From JAJRRS01 sp965230275 (lineage in GTDB: Bacteria; Planctomycetota; Phycisphaerae; Phycisphaerales; Phycisphaeraceae), in the NCBI GenBank assembly GCA_965230275.1, contig CBDDKO010000002.1, positions 3,658,001 through 3,722,000 on the forward strand: DNA of 64,000 nt. Reading direction: 5' to 3'. Below the pieces are notes generated by a model that was given only the letters and a program-made list of their open reading frames with translations, had not been told where the DNA came from and searched no databases. Shown here one piece after another: positions 8,801 to 16,258 of the stretch. Both the position numbers and the translations under genes were made by a program. The first letter of the stretch is position 1; each line of letters opens with the position of its first letter.

Positions 8801-9146
8801 ACACCAGGCGCTGAACTTCATGCGCGGCATCGGAGAGAGCGAAAGCGACAAGATCGAGGCGATGGGCTCGAGTGAGGCGATCAGCGAGTCGGTCCGCACC
8901 CGTATCCGCCCGATCTTCATGACCACGGCTACCAGTGTCTGCGGCATGGCCCCGTTAGTCCTGATGCCCGGCTCGGGCAGCGAGCTATACCGAGGTCTGG
9001 GCAGCGTGGTGGTCGGCGGGCTGATCGTGTCAACGGTGTTCACCCTCGTGGTCGTGCCGCTGCTGTTCAGCCTTGTGATGGACCTGCGCATCACCGTGTT
9101 GAACCTCCGCCGAAAATCGGACCCACAATCCGTTGCCGCTGATTAA
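5817..9146 (+). CDS. RND family efflux permease (HAE1-type)
   Basis: A proton-driven exporter of 1109 residues, the length expected of AcrB/MexB relatives. Two repeats of a transmembrane bundle and large periplasmic loops are evident. The first helix starts immediately (ISNPVKVSVGVLLLLLFGLL). The central helix carries the relay Asp as GMVVDAAIVVLEN (D406); the second Asp seen in AcrB at the next position is Ala here, a change found in many HAE1 pumps. The second bundle has LMAALFESYLYPLVIMFSVP. It lies 128 bases after the adaptor and is probably in the same transcript under TetR control. The substrate (drug, solvent or lipid) cannot be told from sequence. Confidence 0.9.
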   Translation: MDIIRFAISNPVKVSVGVLLLLLFGLLALLTIPIQLTPNVDQPKLSVQTTWVGRSPEEIETEIIQEQEDRLKSVSNLRKMIATSNTGVGNIELEFFVGTDMNRIRQEVSDKLREVPEYPDDVDEPVISSGETEGENAIAWLLVTSDEPGFDVETVGEQIEDRVKPYLETIEGVTQVDVYGGRNRETHIQIDPRELAQRGVTFNTLRSAIQGENVNVSAGDLPEGRLDVRVRTVGQYDNVQDVLDTIVTYTDAGPIRVKDLGNVVETHEKRRALVRSNGERCLAMPVFRETGSNVIEVMEELHKRIEVVNQSILPTIGPKLSMEQVYDETNYINQAIALVQNNLWLGGSLAAIVLLLFLRTIRPTIVVAISIPISIIGTFVVMTLLGRNLNVISLAGLAFAVGMVVDAAIVVLENIDRHLAMDKPVSQAAYDAAKEVWGAILASTLTTVAVFVPVIFLEEEAGQLFRDIAIAICAAVLLSLIVSITVIPTASSRFLRKHDAEHDQGPLKTQMRSLFGLTGVLGQLTNGYAKLVHTLTARKPATVLTRIGVVAVMTLLSLGGAYLLMPPTSYLPEGNQNLIFGIMLTPPGYNLDHNSGIGEHMEEGLRPFWEAETYDDVAKVPPAIHPFTQMPVENPPPIETFFYVSFQGTVFYGAISADDENVSPLEGVLMSAGSGVPGSIGLAFQQGLFGMDLLGGNSIDIEITGQDLDVIREDAIVLRNELMGTYGPFAINPQPANFDKPSREAQVKVDFVKASALGIQAQDIGGAVRGLVDGLNIGDYRMGADNVDLLLIRHPSLPLQSDTLDMIPLAYQDSDGESGIVPLSHIAEIVQTESPQEIRRIDYQRAITLSLGAPDGMPLEALTTDAQETIDRLKDQGMLSGQTQVEISGTADKLTQVRQALLGEWQGFTAESLISLISSRMFLALLVTFLLMAALFESYLYPLVIMFSVPLATVGGFIGLALIRTFDPSQQLDTLTMLGFVILIGIVVNNAILIVHQALNFMRGIGESESDKIEAMGSSEAISESVRTRIRPIFMTTATSVCGMAPLVLMPGSGSELYRGLGSVVVGGLIVSTVFTLVVVPLLFSLVMDLRITVLNLRRKSDPQSVAAD

Positions 9147-9352
9147 ACCCCCCCTTGTTGCGCAGCCGTAACAGACGGATTATCGAACCCGACAAAGCAC
9201 GCTTGTGCCGCGCCGGTTTTTGAATCCATGTTGTCGAATCCGCCGATACGTTCTTGGGCGTGGCAAGTCCCGGCCGACCCGGATGTTCCGGCCAATAGCC
9301 CGCCCAGCGGACGTTGCGTCGCTTTGTTGGACCCTATTATTTGAGATCTATC

Positions 9353-9787
9353 ATGCCAACCGACAACGCTTCGATTACCTCAACCGTCGTGCTCGAGTCC
9401 GAGAAGAAGCTCTTCACGGTTGAACTTGCAAACCGCGCGCTGCCTTACATCTCGCGGATCGTGGACGACATCTCGGCCGTCTACAGCCGGATCATCGAGC
9501 TGCGCAAGCGTGCCGACAAGCCCGGCGGCCCGGACACCGAAGCCGAACGCGAATACGAGAAGACCATGGACCGGCTCGGCGAGCTGGTCGATGAACTGCA
9601 CGCCGTGGGCGTTGAGCTGAAAGACTTTGAGCTGGGCCTGATCGACTTCCCCGCGATGCACCAGGGCCGGGAGGTCCTGCTGTGCTGGAAGCGGGGCGAG
9701 CAGAGCGTCGAGCATTGGCACGAGCTGGACGCCGGGCTGTCCGGCCGGCAACCGATCTCGATCCTCGATGATCGATCCGCGGCTTAA
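9353..9787 (+). CDS. DUF2203 domain-containing protein
   Basis: A cytoplasmic protein of 144 residues matching the DUF2203 family: FTVELANRALPYISRIVDDI at the start, a long helical and probably coiled centre, then the conserved GVELKDFELGLIDFPA and the strand VLLCWKRGEQSVEHWHELDA. Family members are small proteins of unknown function found widely in bacteria. The ATG at 9353 is used rather than a TTG at 9314 because family members begin close to the FTVELAN block. It has its own terminator at 9818-9842 and looks monocistronic. The C-terminus ends in Ala-Ala. Confidence 0.8.
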   Translation: MPTDNASITSTVVLESEKKLFTVELANRALPYISRIVDDISAVYSRIIELRKRADKPGGPDTEAEREYEKTMDRLGELVDELHAVGVELKDFELGLIDFPAMHQGREVLLCWKRGEQSVEHWHELDAGLSGRQPISILDDRSAA

Positions 9788-9817
9788 CCCGTACCCAAAG
9801 TTGATACTTATACACAC

Positions 9818-9842
9818 AAGGACGCACACGGCGTCCTTTTTT
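9818..9842 (+). terminator. Rho-independent terminator
   Basis: Stem GGACGC / GCGTCC (9820-9825 with 9831-9836), loop ACACG, followed by six T. Flanking AA and TT extend the stem. It ends the DUF2203 transcript. Confidence 0.85.
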
Positions 9843-9851
9843 CATGCGCCA

Positions 9852-9988
9852 TAGTGCATTTACAATCCAACGGTGGCATTTTGGGTGCCACATTTTGTCC
9901 CGAAGGGCAAAGTGTGTCCCTGAGAACACATTTTGCTGCCTCGCAGTCAAAATGTGGCACCCGCTACAATTAGATTGTGAATGCTCTA
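9852..9988. repeat. Palindromic TAGAGC element A
   Basis: A 137-base element with imperfect terminal inverted repeats: TAGTGCATTTACAATC at 9852-9867 against the complement of 9973-9988, which reads TAGAGCATTCACAATC (14 of 16 match). Inside is a perfect 15-bp inverted repeat starting GGGTGCCACATTTTG (9883-9897 and 9948-9962), with a further nested pair of GCAAAGTGTG-like arms. The right end coincides with the TAG stop codon of the next gene on the minus strand. The inner part is closely related to element C at 60815. Confidence 0.7.
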
Positions 9989-10702
9989 ACTGCGTGTCAG
10001 CCAGAGCTTGAAGATCGTGGCGATGATCTTCGTGCCGGCTCGGGCGCTGCCGATCAGTGAGCCGGAGATCTTGCTCTTGCCCGATCGGCGCTGGCGGTAG
10101 GGGACGTCGATCTCGACGACGCGCAAATTTTGCCGGGCCGCCTTGAACTGCATCTCCACCGTCCAGCCCCAGGTCCGGTCCGCCATCGCCAGTTGCTGCA
10201 GGGCCGACCAACTCACCGCCCGCATCGGGCCGAGGTCGCGGTAGCGCCTGCCCGTGGTTAGCCCGATCAGCCGGCACGCCAGCCAGTTGCCGAACCGCTG
10301 ATGCGGGTCCAAGGCCCCGGGCTCCGCCAGGCGGACCCGCGTGCCGATCACCATGTCCGCTTCCCCCTGACTGATCGGGTTGCACACGCTCGGCAGATGT
10401 GCCGGGTCGTCCGCCAGGTCGGCATCCAGAAACGCCACAACATCCGGCGGGGCCTGCTCACCGATCCACTTCAGCCCCGCCAGGCACGCCGCCCCGTAGC
10501 CGGGCTGTGATTCATGCACGACCACCGCCCCATGCTCCCGGGCTAACTCCGCCGTCCGGTCCGTCGAGCCGTTGTCCGCCACCACCACGTGCCGAAACAC
10601 GCCCGCCGGCAACGCCTGCATCATCGCGGTGATGTTCGTCTCCTCGTTCCGGGCCGGGACCACCAGGTCAATCGTGTGCGAACCCAATTCAGCCATGGAC
10701 AT
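9986..10702 (-). CDS. Family 2 glycosyltransferase (polyprenol-phosphate type)
   Basis: A GT2 enzyme of 238 residues with a GT-A fold, probably moving a sugar from a nucleotide donor to a lipid-phosphate carrier at the inner face of the membrane. Seen: IDLVVPARNEETNI near the N-terminus, the donor-binding VVADNGSTDRT, the DxD motif in FLDADLADDP, and the acceptor region DLGPMRAVSW. There is no transmembrane tail. Length and motifs fit dolichyl-phosphate mannose synthase-like and related bacterial enzymes; the sugar is not predictable. The start may be the second ATG at 10696, which has AGGA at good spacing. The stop codon TAG is formed by the end of repeat element A. Confidence 0.8.
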   Translation of the reverse strand: MSMAELGSHTIDLVVPARNEETNITAMMQALPAGVFRHVVVADNGSTDRTAELAREHGAVVVHESQPGYGAACLAGLKWIGEQAPPDVVAFLDADLADDPAHLPSVCNPISQGEADMVIGTRVRLAEPGALDPHQRFGNWLACRLIGLTTGRRYRDLGPMRAVSWSALQQLAMADRTWGWTVEMQFKAARQNLRVVEIDVPYRQRRSGKSKISGSLIGSARAGTKIIATIFKLWLTRS

Positions 10703-10779
10703 CCTGTGTTGCTTACCCCAAGGTCATCCCCCGCAGGCCATTCCCACTCACCCCCGGCCACCTGCTACGATATCCCACA

Positions 10780-11703
10780 ATGCACATTAACGATATATTC
10801 CAGACAAGTTCGCCGACGTTTTCGTTCGAGTTCTTCCCGCCCAAGACGCCTCAGTCGTCCGACCGGCTGTACCATGCCATCAGTGAGTTGAGCGTCCTCA
10901 AGCCCTCGTTTGTCTCCGTGACGTACGGTGCCGGCGGCTCAACCCGCGACCTGACCCACGACCTGGTCGTCCGCATCAAGAAAGAGCTGGACGTCACCGC
11001 GATCCCGCACCTGACCTGCGTCTGCCACTCCGAGCAGGACATCCGCACGATCCTCGAGCACTACGCCGAGCACGGCATCTGCAACCTCCTGGCCCTCGGC
11101 GGCGACCCGCCCAACAGCCTGACGAATTACAACAAGGCCGACGACGACTTCCAGTACGCCGCCGACCTCGTCCGCTACATCAAGAAGTTCAATGACCAGT
11201 GCGCCCACCCCGACCCGCAGGGCCGCGGCTTCGGCATCGGCGTCGCCGGCTTCCCCGAAGGCCACCCCGGCACGCCCAACCGCCTGCTCGAAATGGACTA
11301 CCTCAAGCAGAAGGTCGACGCCGGCGCAGACTACATCTGCACCCAGCTGTTCTTCGACAACCACGACTTCTACGACTTCCGCGAGCGCTGCGAGTTGGCC
11401 GGCATCCACGTGCCGATCATCGCCGGCATCATGCCGATCACCAGCGCCAAGGGCATGCAGCGGATGGCCGAGCTGGCCGCCGGCTCACGCTACCCCGCCT
11501 CGCTGCTGCGTTCGGTCCATCGTGCGGGCAGCGACCCCGACGCCCTGAAGCGCGTCGGCATCCACTGGGCCACCGAGCAGTGCCGTGACCTGCTGGACCA
11601 CAACGTCGCCGGCATCCACTTCTACACCCTCAACCAGTCCGACGCGACCACCCAGATCTTCCAGAACCTCGGCGCCAGCGACAGCGCCGCGCTACGCGAG
11701 TAA
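10780..11703 (+). CDS. metF: Methylenetetrahydrofolate reductase
   Basis: An FAD-dependent enzyme of 307 residues that reduces 5,10-methylene-THF to 5-methyl-THF for methionine synthesis. The TIM-barrel starts with FSFEFFPPKT, which carries the conserved Glu, followed by VSVTYGAGGSTRD, the strand HLTCVCHS, NLLALGGDPP, the substrate loop GVAGFPEGHPG, and FTQLFF-like CTQLFFDNHDF. All are diagnostic of MetF. The length is that of the bacterial single-domain enzyme without the C-terminal regulatory domain. It is divergent from the glycosyltransferase, with 77 bases between, and followed after 15 bases by a small gene probably in the same transcript. Confidence 0.93.
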   Translation: MHINDIFQTSSPTFSFEFFPPKTPQSSDRLYHAISELSVLKPSFVSVTYGAGGSTRDLTHDLVVRIKKELDVTAIPHLTCVCHSEQDIRTILEHYAEHGICNLLALGGDPPNSLTNYNKADDDFQYAADLVRYIKKFNDQCAHPDPQGRGFGIGVAGFPEGHPGTPNRLLEMDYLKQKVDAGADYICTQLFFDNHDFYDFRERCELAGIHVPIIAGIMPITSAKGMQRMAELAAGSRYPASLLRSVHRAGSDPDALKRVGIHWATEQCRDLLDHNVAGIHFYTLNQSDATTQIFQNLGASDSAALRE

Positions 11704-11718
11704 GAGGGGGCATGCAAA

Positions 11719-12015
11719 TTGCAGTGGCCATTTGATCAAGCGGAAAACGTAGCTGCATGTACAACCGTCGGCGTGTTAGAAGAGGGACGTCCGATACTTG
11801 TGGTACAGCACTACGTGGACGACCATTCCTGGGGTTTCTATTGTGGAACAACCAGCGAGACTGAAGACGGCAGAGTAATCGGTATGGGGGAGGTTTTGAG
11901 GCTTGATTCAACCCTCCGCACTATCGCCGACTTACCTCCCGGCTGGATCGCTAGAAGGGGCTCTGTGGGTGGGGAATGGCAAAGACGTGAATACCACGAT
12001 GAGCCAGTCGGTTGA
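11719..12015 (+). CDS. Small conserved hypothetical protein, TTG start
   Basis: A 98-residue protein starting MQWPFDQAENVAA and containing VGVLEEGRPILVVQH, WGFYCGTTSETEDGRV and LPPGWIARRGSVGGEW. I recall proteins with the same WPFDQ start and the GTT-x-D-GRV and DLPPGW blocks in other bacteria, all of unknown function; some resemble immunity-type proteins, but I cannot support that here. TTG is the only start after an in-frame stop, and GAGGGGG lies 8 bases upstream, so the start is convincing. It is 15 bases after metF and likely co-transcribed. Its base composition is less GC-rich than metF. Confidence 0.65.
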   Translation: MQWPFDQAENVAACTTVGVLEEGRPILVVQHYVDDHSWGFYCGTTSETEDGRVIGMGEVLRLDSTLRTIADLPPGWIARRGSVGGEWQRREYHDEPVG

Positions 12016-12068
12016 TATACGGCCATAGATCGGATTTATTTGTCTGAGGCTCGCTTAGCAATTACCAT

Positions 12069-12120
12069 ATCCCCGACTTCGTGTACGGACCCCCTTGCGG
12101 GGCCGGGACCGTTTGGGGAT
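12069..12120 (+). other. Possible structured leader upstream of ricT
   Basis: ATCCCC (12069-12074) can pair with GGGGAT (12115-12120) around an inner hairpin CCCC-TTGC-GGGG (12091-12102). It precedes the RicT gene by about 90 bases. It may be a 5' leader fold or the decayed terminator of the preceding gene. I do not recognise a known riboswitch. Confidence 0.3.
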
Positions 12121-12206
12121 TTATAAAACCCGCCCGGCGACATGCTTACCATTCATCACGCCCCGCTTGATTGCGGGCGCGTGTTGTGACACGGAGTCGT
12201 TCATAC

Positions 12207-13637
12207 ATGCCAGGTTCCATCACACCGCTTCCGGTGATGCTTGAGGAAGAGGAAGACCGCAAGGCCTACGCGGCGCTCGAAGCGCCCAAGTCGATCGTCG
12301 TGCGCTACGGCTACCAGAAGATGGTCGCCGAGCTGCCCTACAACGGCGACGCCAAGCCCGGCTGCGGGTCCAAGCTCGTGGTCAGGACCCGCCGGGGCAC
12401 CGAGCTCGCCGAGATGCTCACCACCACCTGCCCGAACTCCGGCTGCTCCAAGAGCGTCTCCCGCAAGGACATGCTCAAGTACATCGAGAACTCCGGCGGC
12501 AAGGACTTCCCCTTCACCGATCAGGGCAAGGTGCTGCACGTCGCCGAGGTGGCGGACCTCAACGAACAAGCACGGCTCGACGGCCGCAAGCCCGAAGTCC
12601 TCAAGCTCGCCAAGCAGTTCGTCGCTGAGCTTGATCTGAACATGAAGCCCATCGAGGCGGAGCTGCTACTCGGTGGTGAGCGGATCATCATCTACTACCT
12701 AGCTGAGCAGTGGGTGGACTTCCGCGAACTGGTCAAGAAGCTGGCCGGCGAGTTGCAGACGCGCATCGAGATGCACCAGGTCAACGACCGCGAAGAGGCC
12801 CGGCTGGTCGCGGATTACGAGCGCTGCGGCCAGTACTGCTGCTGCAAGAACTTCCTGAAGGTGCTCAAGCCCGTGTCGATGCGTTCGGCGAAGGTGCAGA
12901 AGGCGACACTCGACCCGCAGAAAATCTCCGGCCGATGCGGCCGGCTGATGTGCTGCCTGCGCTACGAAGACAAGACCTACGAACAGCTCCGCAAGAAGCT
13001 GCCGCACCGAAAGACGCTGGTTGAGACCGAGGACGGCGTTGGTTTGGTCTGGGGCTCGCAGATCCTCACGCAGCTCGTGCTGGTCAAGATCGGCAGCGCC
13101 CCGCCGGCGGCGTACCCGCTCGAGGAGATCCGGTCGCTGACCAAGGAAGAGTCGGCCGAGTGGCGCAAGCAGGAGAAGGAAAAAGCGGAGCAAGCCGAAG
13201 CACGCGCTTATTCACGCCGGTCCGCCGGCGGCCGGAAGCGCGACAACGGCGATAAACCCGCCGAGCCGAAGCGCGCCGAGTCGGCCGAGAACGCTAACGG
13301 TGAAACCGAGGCACAGGCACAGGAAGAAGGCAAGGGTCGTCGTCGCCGCCGACGTCGTGGTCGAGGCGATAAGCCTCAGCAGGGCCAAGGCCCCGAAGGC
13401 CAGACCGATGCCAGCACACAACCGACCTCAGACGAAGCCAAGGTTGCCGGCGATGCCGATCAGGGCGAGCAAGCCGCGGACGGCGAAGGCAAGCCCAAGC
13501 GCAAGCGTCGCCGTCGTCGCCGTCGCCGAAAGCCCGGCGGTGGCGAGGATTCGAAGGGCAACAGCGGTAACGGCGGATCGACCGGCAACACAAGTCCGCC
13601 GGACGGTCCCGGGTCTTCGAACGATGGCGGGGATTAG
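12207..13637 (+). CDS. ricT: RicT/YaaT (PSP1-domain) family protein
   Basis: A 476-residue relative of RicT (YaaT), the PSP1-domain subunit of the Fe-S-containing Ric complex that in Bacillus promotes mRNA processing by RNase Y. The conserved core is at about residues 20-310. Its Cys-rich signatures are RCGQYCCCKNFL and GRCGRLMCCLRYE, plus an additional TTCPNSGCSK in the N-terminal half. The last 150 residues are a low-complexity Lys/Arg/Gly/Glu tail with two runs of Arg, absent from Bacillus RicT and likely to bind RNA. The ATG at 12207 is taken rather than a TTG at 12171. No ricA/ricF partner is adjacent, so the role in RNA metabolism is inferred from the family. Confidence 0.8.
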   Translation: MPGSITPLPVMLEEEEDRKAYAALEAPKSIVVRYGYQKMVAELPYNGDAKPGCGSKLVVRTRRGTELAEMLTTTCPNSGCSKSVSRKDMLKYIENSGGKDFPFTDQGKVLHVAEVADLNEQARLDGRKPEVLKLAKQFVAELDLNMKPIEAELLLGGERIIIYYLAEQWVDFRELVKKLAGELQTRIEMHQVNDREEARLVADYERCGQYCCCKNFLKVLKPVSMRSAKVQKATLDPQKISGRCGRLMCCLRYEDKTYEQLRKKLPHRKTLVETEDGVGLVWGSQILTQLVLVKIGSAPPAAYPLEEIRSLTKEESAEWRKQEKEKAEQAEARAYSRRSAGGRKRDNGDKPAEPKRAESAENANGETEAQAQEEGKGRRRRRRRGRGDKPQQGQGPEGQTDASTQPTSDEAKVAGDADQGEQAADGEGKPKRKRRRRRRRRKPGGGEDSKGNSGNGGSTGNTSPPDGPGSSNDGGD

Positions 13638-13757
13638 CGCGGACTATAACCAGGCGTTGTGCTTCAAGCGTGCTGACCATTCACGTTTAATGAAGCGTGG
13701 TCGATTGCATAGTCCCTAGAGCATCTTGCGTAATTATTTACCGTCATTCCCGCATAG

Positions 13758-14735
13758 GGGCTTTATGCAACCCCTTTCCGGATCGCATGGTCGCGGGCGA
13801 GGCGGATCAGGATTTTGGCGGTGACGTAAGGCTCGACACGGCGGCCACGCACCCACGGCGGCAGGTGGGTCAGGCCGCCGCCGAAGTTGCAGAGGTTGGC
13901 GAAGCGCGTCTCGACGCGGCGACGGGTGCTAAGCAGTTGGCGGATGAACGGTGAAGGCGCACGCATCCGCTGGATCATGGCCACGCGGTGCTCGCTGTGC
14001 ACGCGTGACTGGCCCAGCCCCTTGGCGTGGCGGAAGCGGCGTGGCGTCACCAGCACCCGCCCGGCCCCGGCGGCCTGGTCGTACAACGGGTTGGTCTCGT
14101 AGTTGGCGTCGGCCAGCAGGTAGCCTTCGCCCAGTTCTTCTTGTTCGATCATCTGCTTGGCGGCGATGCGTTCGTCGACGTTCATCGGCGCGACACGGTA
14201 GGCGACGGGGCGGTTATTCTCGGCATAAATCGCGTGGAGTTTGTAGCCCTTCTGGAACCCGCCGGCGCCACGGCCGATCGTCGCACGCCGGTCGACGCTG
14301 TGCTTGGCGACGGCCAACGGCTTGCCGTCGATACGCAGGGTCAGCGCGTGTTGTGTTTGAGGCTCGAGTCGATCCATCAGTTGATCGAGTGCCCGACGGG
14401 TTTCGGGCCGGGCCAGACGCCGGCTCATGGTCGACTGATCCGGCAACGCCGCCGGCGGCTTGACGCCGACCCAGTGGCGACGGTCACACGCCCAATACAC
14501 CGGCCGGTCGTGCAGCACCGCCCAGAGGTAGACGCGGAGGATGCGTGCGGTGGGATGCACAAACCGCCTGCGTCGGACGTGGGTTGACATGACGGTGAGT
14601 TGGGCCGTTAAGATGCTCCACAGTTCGCGTTCCATGCCGGTGACTCCTTCTCGGTAAGGTCGAGTAAGTGGTCCACCAGTATGGGCGCGAACGCTTGTTA
14701 GCGCCAGCGGTTAGATAAAATGGCGCATAAAGCCC
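13758..14735 (-). mobile_element. Insertion sequence, copy 1 (978 bp, IS5-like)
   Basis: The borders are set by the inverted repeat GGGCTTTATGC (13758-13768 and complement at 14725-14735) and by comparison with the second copy at 59747-60724, which has exactly the same length. It carries one transposase gene on the minus strand whose stop codon lies inside the left inverted repeat. Flanks are ATAG on the left and GCAG on the right; the second copy has GCAG on both sides, so the left duplication here seems to have mutated. Confidence 0.8.
13763..14635 (-). CDS. IS5-like DDE transposase (copy 1)
   Basis: A transposase of 290 residues with a DDE catalytic triad visible as D103 (LRIDGKPL), D176 (LLADANYE) and E242 (RRRVETRF). 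The spacing of D-D-E and the YxxE-like and VE-x-R contexts fit the IS4/IS5 DDE_Tnp_1 superfamily. The N-terminal part (residues 1-90), with the QSTMSRRLARPE helix, is the DNA-binding portion. The gene is intact and differs from copy 2 by about 11 amino-acid changes, so the two copies are not a very recent duplication. It probably cuts and pastes the 978-bp element that contains it. Confidence 0.85.
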   Translation of the reverse strand: MERELWSILTAQLTVMSTHVRRRRFVHPTARILRVYLWAVLHDRPVYWACDRRHWVGVKPPAALPDQSTMSRRLARPETRRALDQLMDRLEPQTQHALTLRIDGKPLAVAKHSVDRRATIGRGAGGFQKGYKLHAIYAENNRPVAYRVAPMNVDERIAAKQMIEQEELGEGYLLADANYETNPLYDQAAGAGRVLVTPRRFRHAKGLGQSRVHSEHRVAMIQRMRAPSPFIRQLLSTRRRVETRFANLCNFGGGLTHLPPWVRGRRVEPYVTAKILIRLARDHAIRKGVA

Positions 14736-14984
14736 GCAGGCGGGGATCCAGTTTGGCTTTAGCGTGGACCCCCGCCTGCGCGGGGGTGACGGAGAATGGC
14801 ACGGTAAATAATGATGCAAGATGCTCTAATTCAGCACGGGACCTCGCCACACCTTCTGAACGCACTTTACTTGGCGACGTTGACTGAAGTATTTTGTGAC
14901 CGTGGGCAGATTGTCGACACGTAGGATCACAACTGATGGCCAGTAAAGCCATTCATGCTACCCGTACAATCACTTTCGACTCGA

Positions 14985-16241
14985 TCAGCGGTCAACGCGT
15001 TGGAATGATGCGACCAGGTTAGTCAACACCTCGGCCTTGGGTGCTTCGCACACGCGGAGGATGTCGATCTTCAGGCCGTACTCGGCGTATTGCACGAACG
15101 GGCTGTCGGGGGTGTTGATGGGCACTGTGGGATTGCCCGGGCGGAAGCCGTGCTTGATGGCCTCTGCCTGGATCGGTTCGGACATCAGGAAGTCAAGGAA
15201 CTCTGCGGCCGCGGCGCGCTGCTCGGCGCTGCTCCAGGGCACGTCGAGGATGTAATAGGGGTTGTTGTTCCACATGTTACGCTCGGGATAAACCACAACA
15301 AAGTTACCCCAGCGTCCCTGTGCGGCCTTGAGGTAGTCAATGGCGAGGTTTTCATAGACCATCAGGCAGTCGTACTGGCTGGGCCCGCGCAGCACCATGG
15401 ACTTCATCAAAGTGCCGGTGGAGTGGACCAACTCACCCGATGGCCTCGCGACGGCACGTTGAAAGTCGGCCAGCCAATTCTGGAATTCGGGCTTGGTGAT
15501 GTCGGCGAGGCTCAGGCCGCGCTCCTTGTTATTGAAGTCGTACGCCATCAGCACCAGGCTGACCAGCCCGCTGTTGGACTGGTTGGGGTGGGTGTGGGCG
15601 AACTTGAACAGGCCCCACTCGGGCTTGTTGCACAGCGTGCCCCAGCCGCCGGGCTCCTGCATGGCTAACGCGATGTTGTTGAAGTCGATTGTTGGGTACT
15701 TGGTGGCATAGCCCTGGTAGCGTTCTTCCCAGATCACAAAAACCATCGGCGACAGCGCCAGTTCCTCGGATTTGATGATGGGATCACTCGGGTATTTGAG
15801 TTTCCACTCGTTTTCGAAGACGTCGCGGTAGGTGCTGCTGGCCGGCGACCAGACGTGGATCGGCACCTTGCCCGGGCCGTTGAGCACTTCATGCGCGCCT
15901 TCGACCGAGCCACGCCCGTACAGGTTGACCTTGATGCGCGCGGCGGCCGGCGTCTGGTTGAACTGTTCGAGCGTCCATTGCAGCCAGAGTTTCTTCTCCG
16001 TGCCGTACGCGATGTTGATCTCGACCTTCTTGCCGGTGTCAACCGTGCTCGGCTCGGGAGGCGGCGTGTTGGTCGTGGCGCTGTTGGTGGCGTCGGGCTG
16101 CGGCTTGTTGTTGGCAGGGCCGTTGGACCCCACGAGCAGGAAGCCGACATAGGCGACAGCACCCGCGAACAACAGCAACAGCAGGAAGACGAACTTGCCG
16201 CCGCCGCCGGCGGGCTTGTTTTCGGTGGAGTATTCAGCCAT
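14985..16241 (-). CDS. Membrane-anchored solute-binding-type protein
   Basis: A protein of 418 residues with a short cytoplasmic Gly-rich N-terminus, one transmembrane helix at about 17-38, a Pro/Thr linker to residue 70, and a type-2 periplasmic binding protein domain to the end. It is a paralogue of the binding domain of the upstream gene: both have EKKLWL at the domain start, a FKF-x-HTHP-x-x-SNSGL block in the middle and GFRP-x-x-P near the end. Unlike transport binding proteins it is fixed to the membrane and no ABC permease or ATPase is encoded nearby. It is second in a two-gene operon, 17 bases after the VWA-fused paralogue. Ligand and role are unknown; sensing or complex assembly is more likely than import. 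Confidence 0.75.
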   Translation of the reverse strand: MAEYSTENKPAGGGGKFVFLLLLLFAGAVAYVGFLLVGSNGPANNKPQPDATNSATTNTPPPEPSTVDTGKKVEINIAYGTEKKLWLQWTLEQFNQTPAAARIKVNLYGRGSVEGAHEVLNGPGKVPIHVWSPASSTYRDVFENEWKLKYPSDPIIKSEELALSPMVFVIWEERYQGYATKYPTIDFNNIALAMQEPGGWGTLCNKPEWGLFKFAHTHPNQSNSGLVSLVLMAYDFNNKERGLSLADITKPEFQNWLADFQRAVARPSGELVHSTGTLMKSMVLRGPSQYDCLMVYENLAIDYLKAAQGRWGNFVVVYPERNMWNNNPYYILDVPWSSAEQRAAAAEFLDFLMSEPIQAEAIKHGFRPGNPTVPINTPDSPFVQYAEYGLKIDILRVCEAPKAEVLTNLVASFQRVDR

Positions 16242-16258
16242 GAGGTTTCCCGTGTTGC

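Larger units (their letters stand above)
13717..14828. repeat. Palindromic TAGAGC element B, hosting an IS
   Basis: The outer 28-base arms at 13717-13744 and 14801-14828 are inverted repeats with 26 of 28 matching; both begin TAGAGCATCTTGC read from outside. Just inside lies a REP-like palindrome, ATTCCCGC-loop-GCGGGGAT, interrupted by a 978-bp IS, and a second copy of the palindrome in the opposite orientation at 14769-14786 (CCCCCGC-CTGC-GCGGGGG). Without the IS the element would be about 130 bases. TA is found at both outer borders, consistent with a TA target. Confidence 0.7.
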
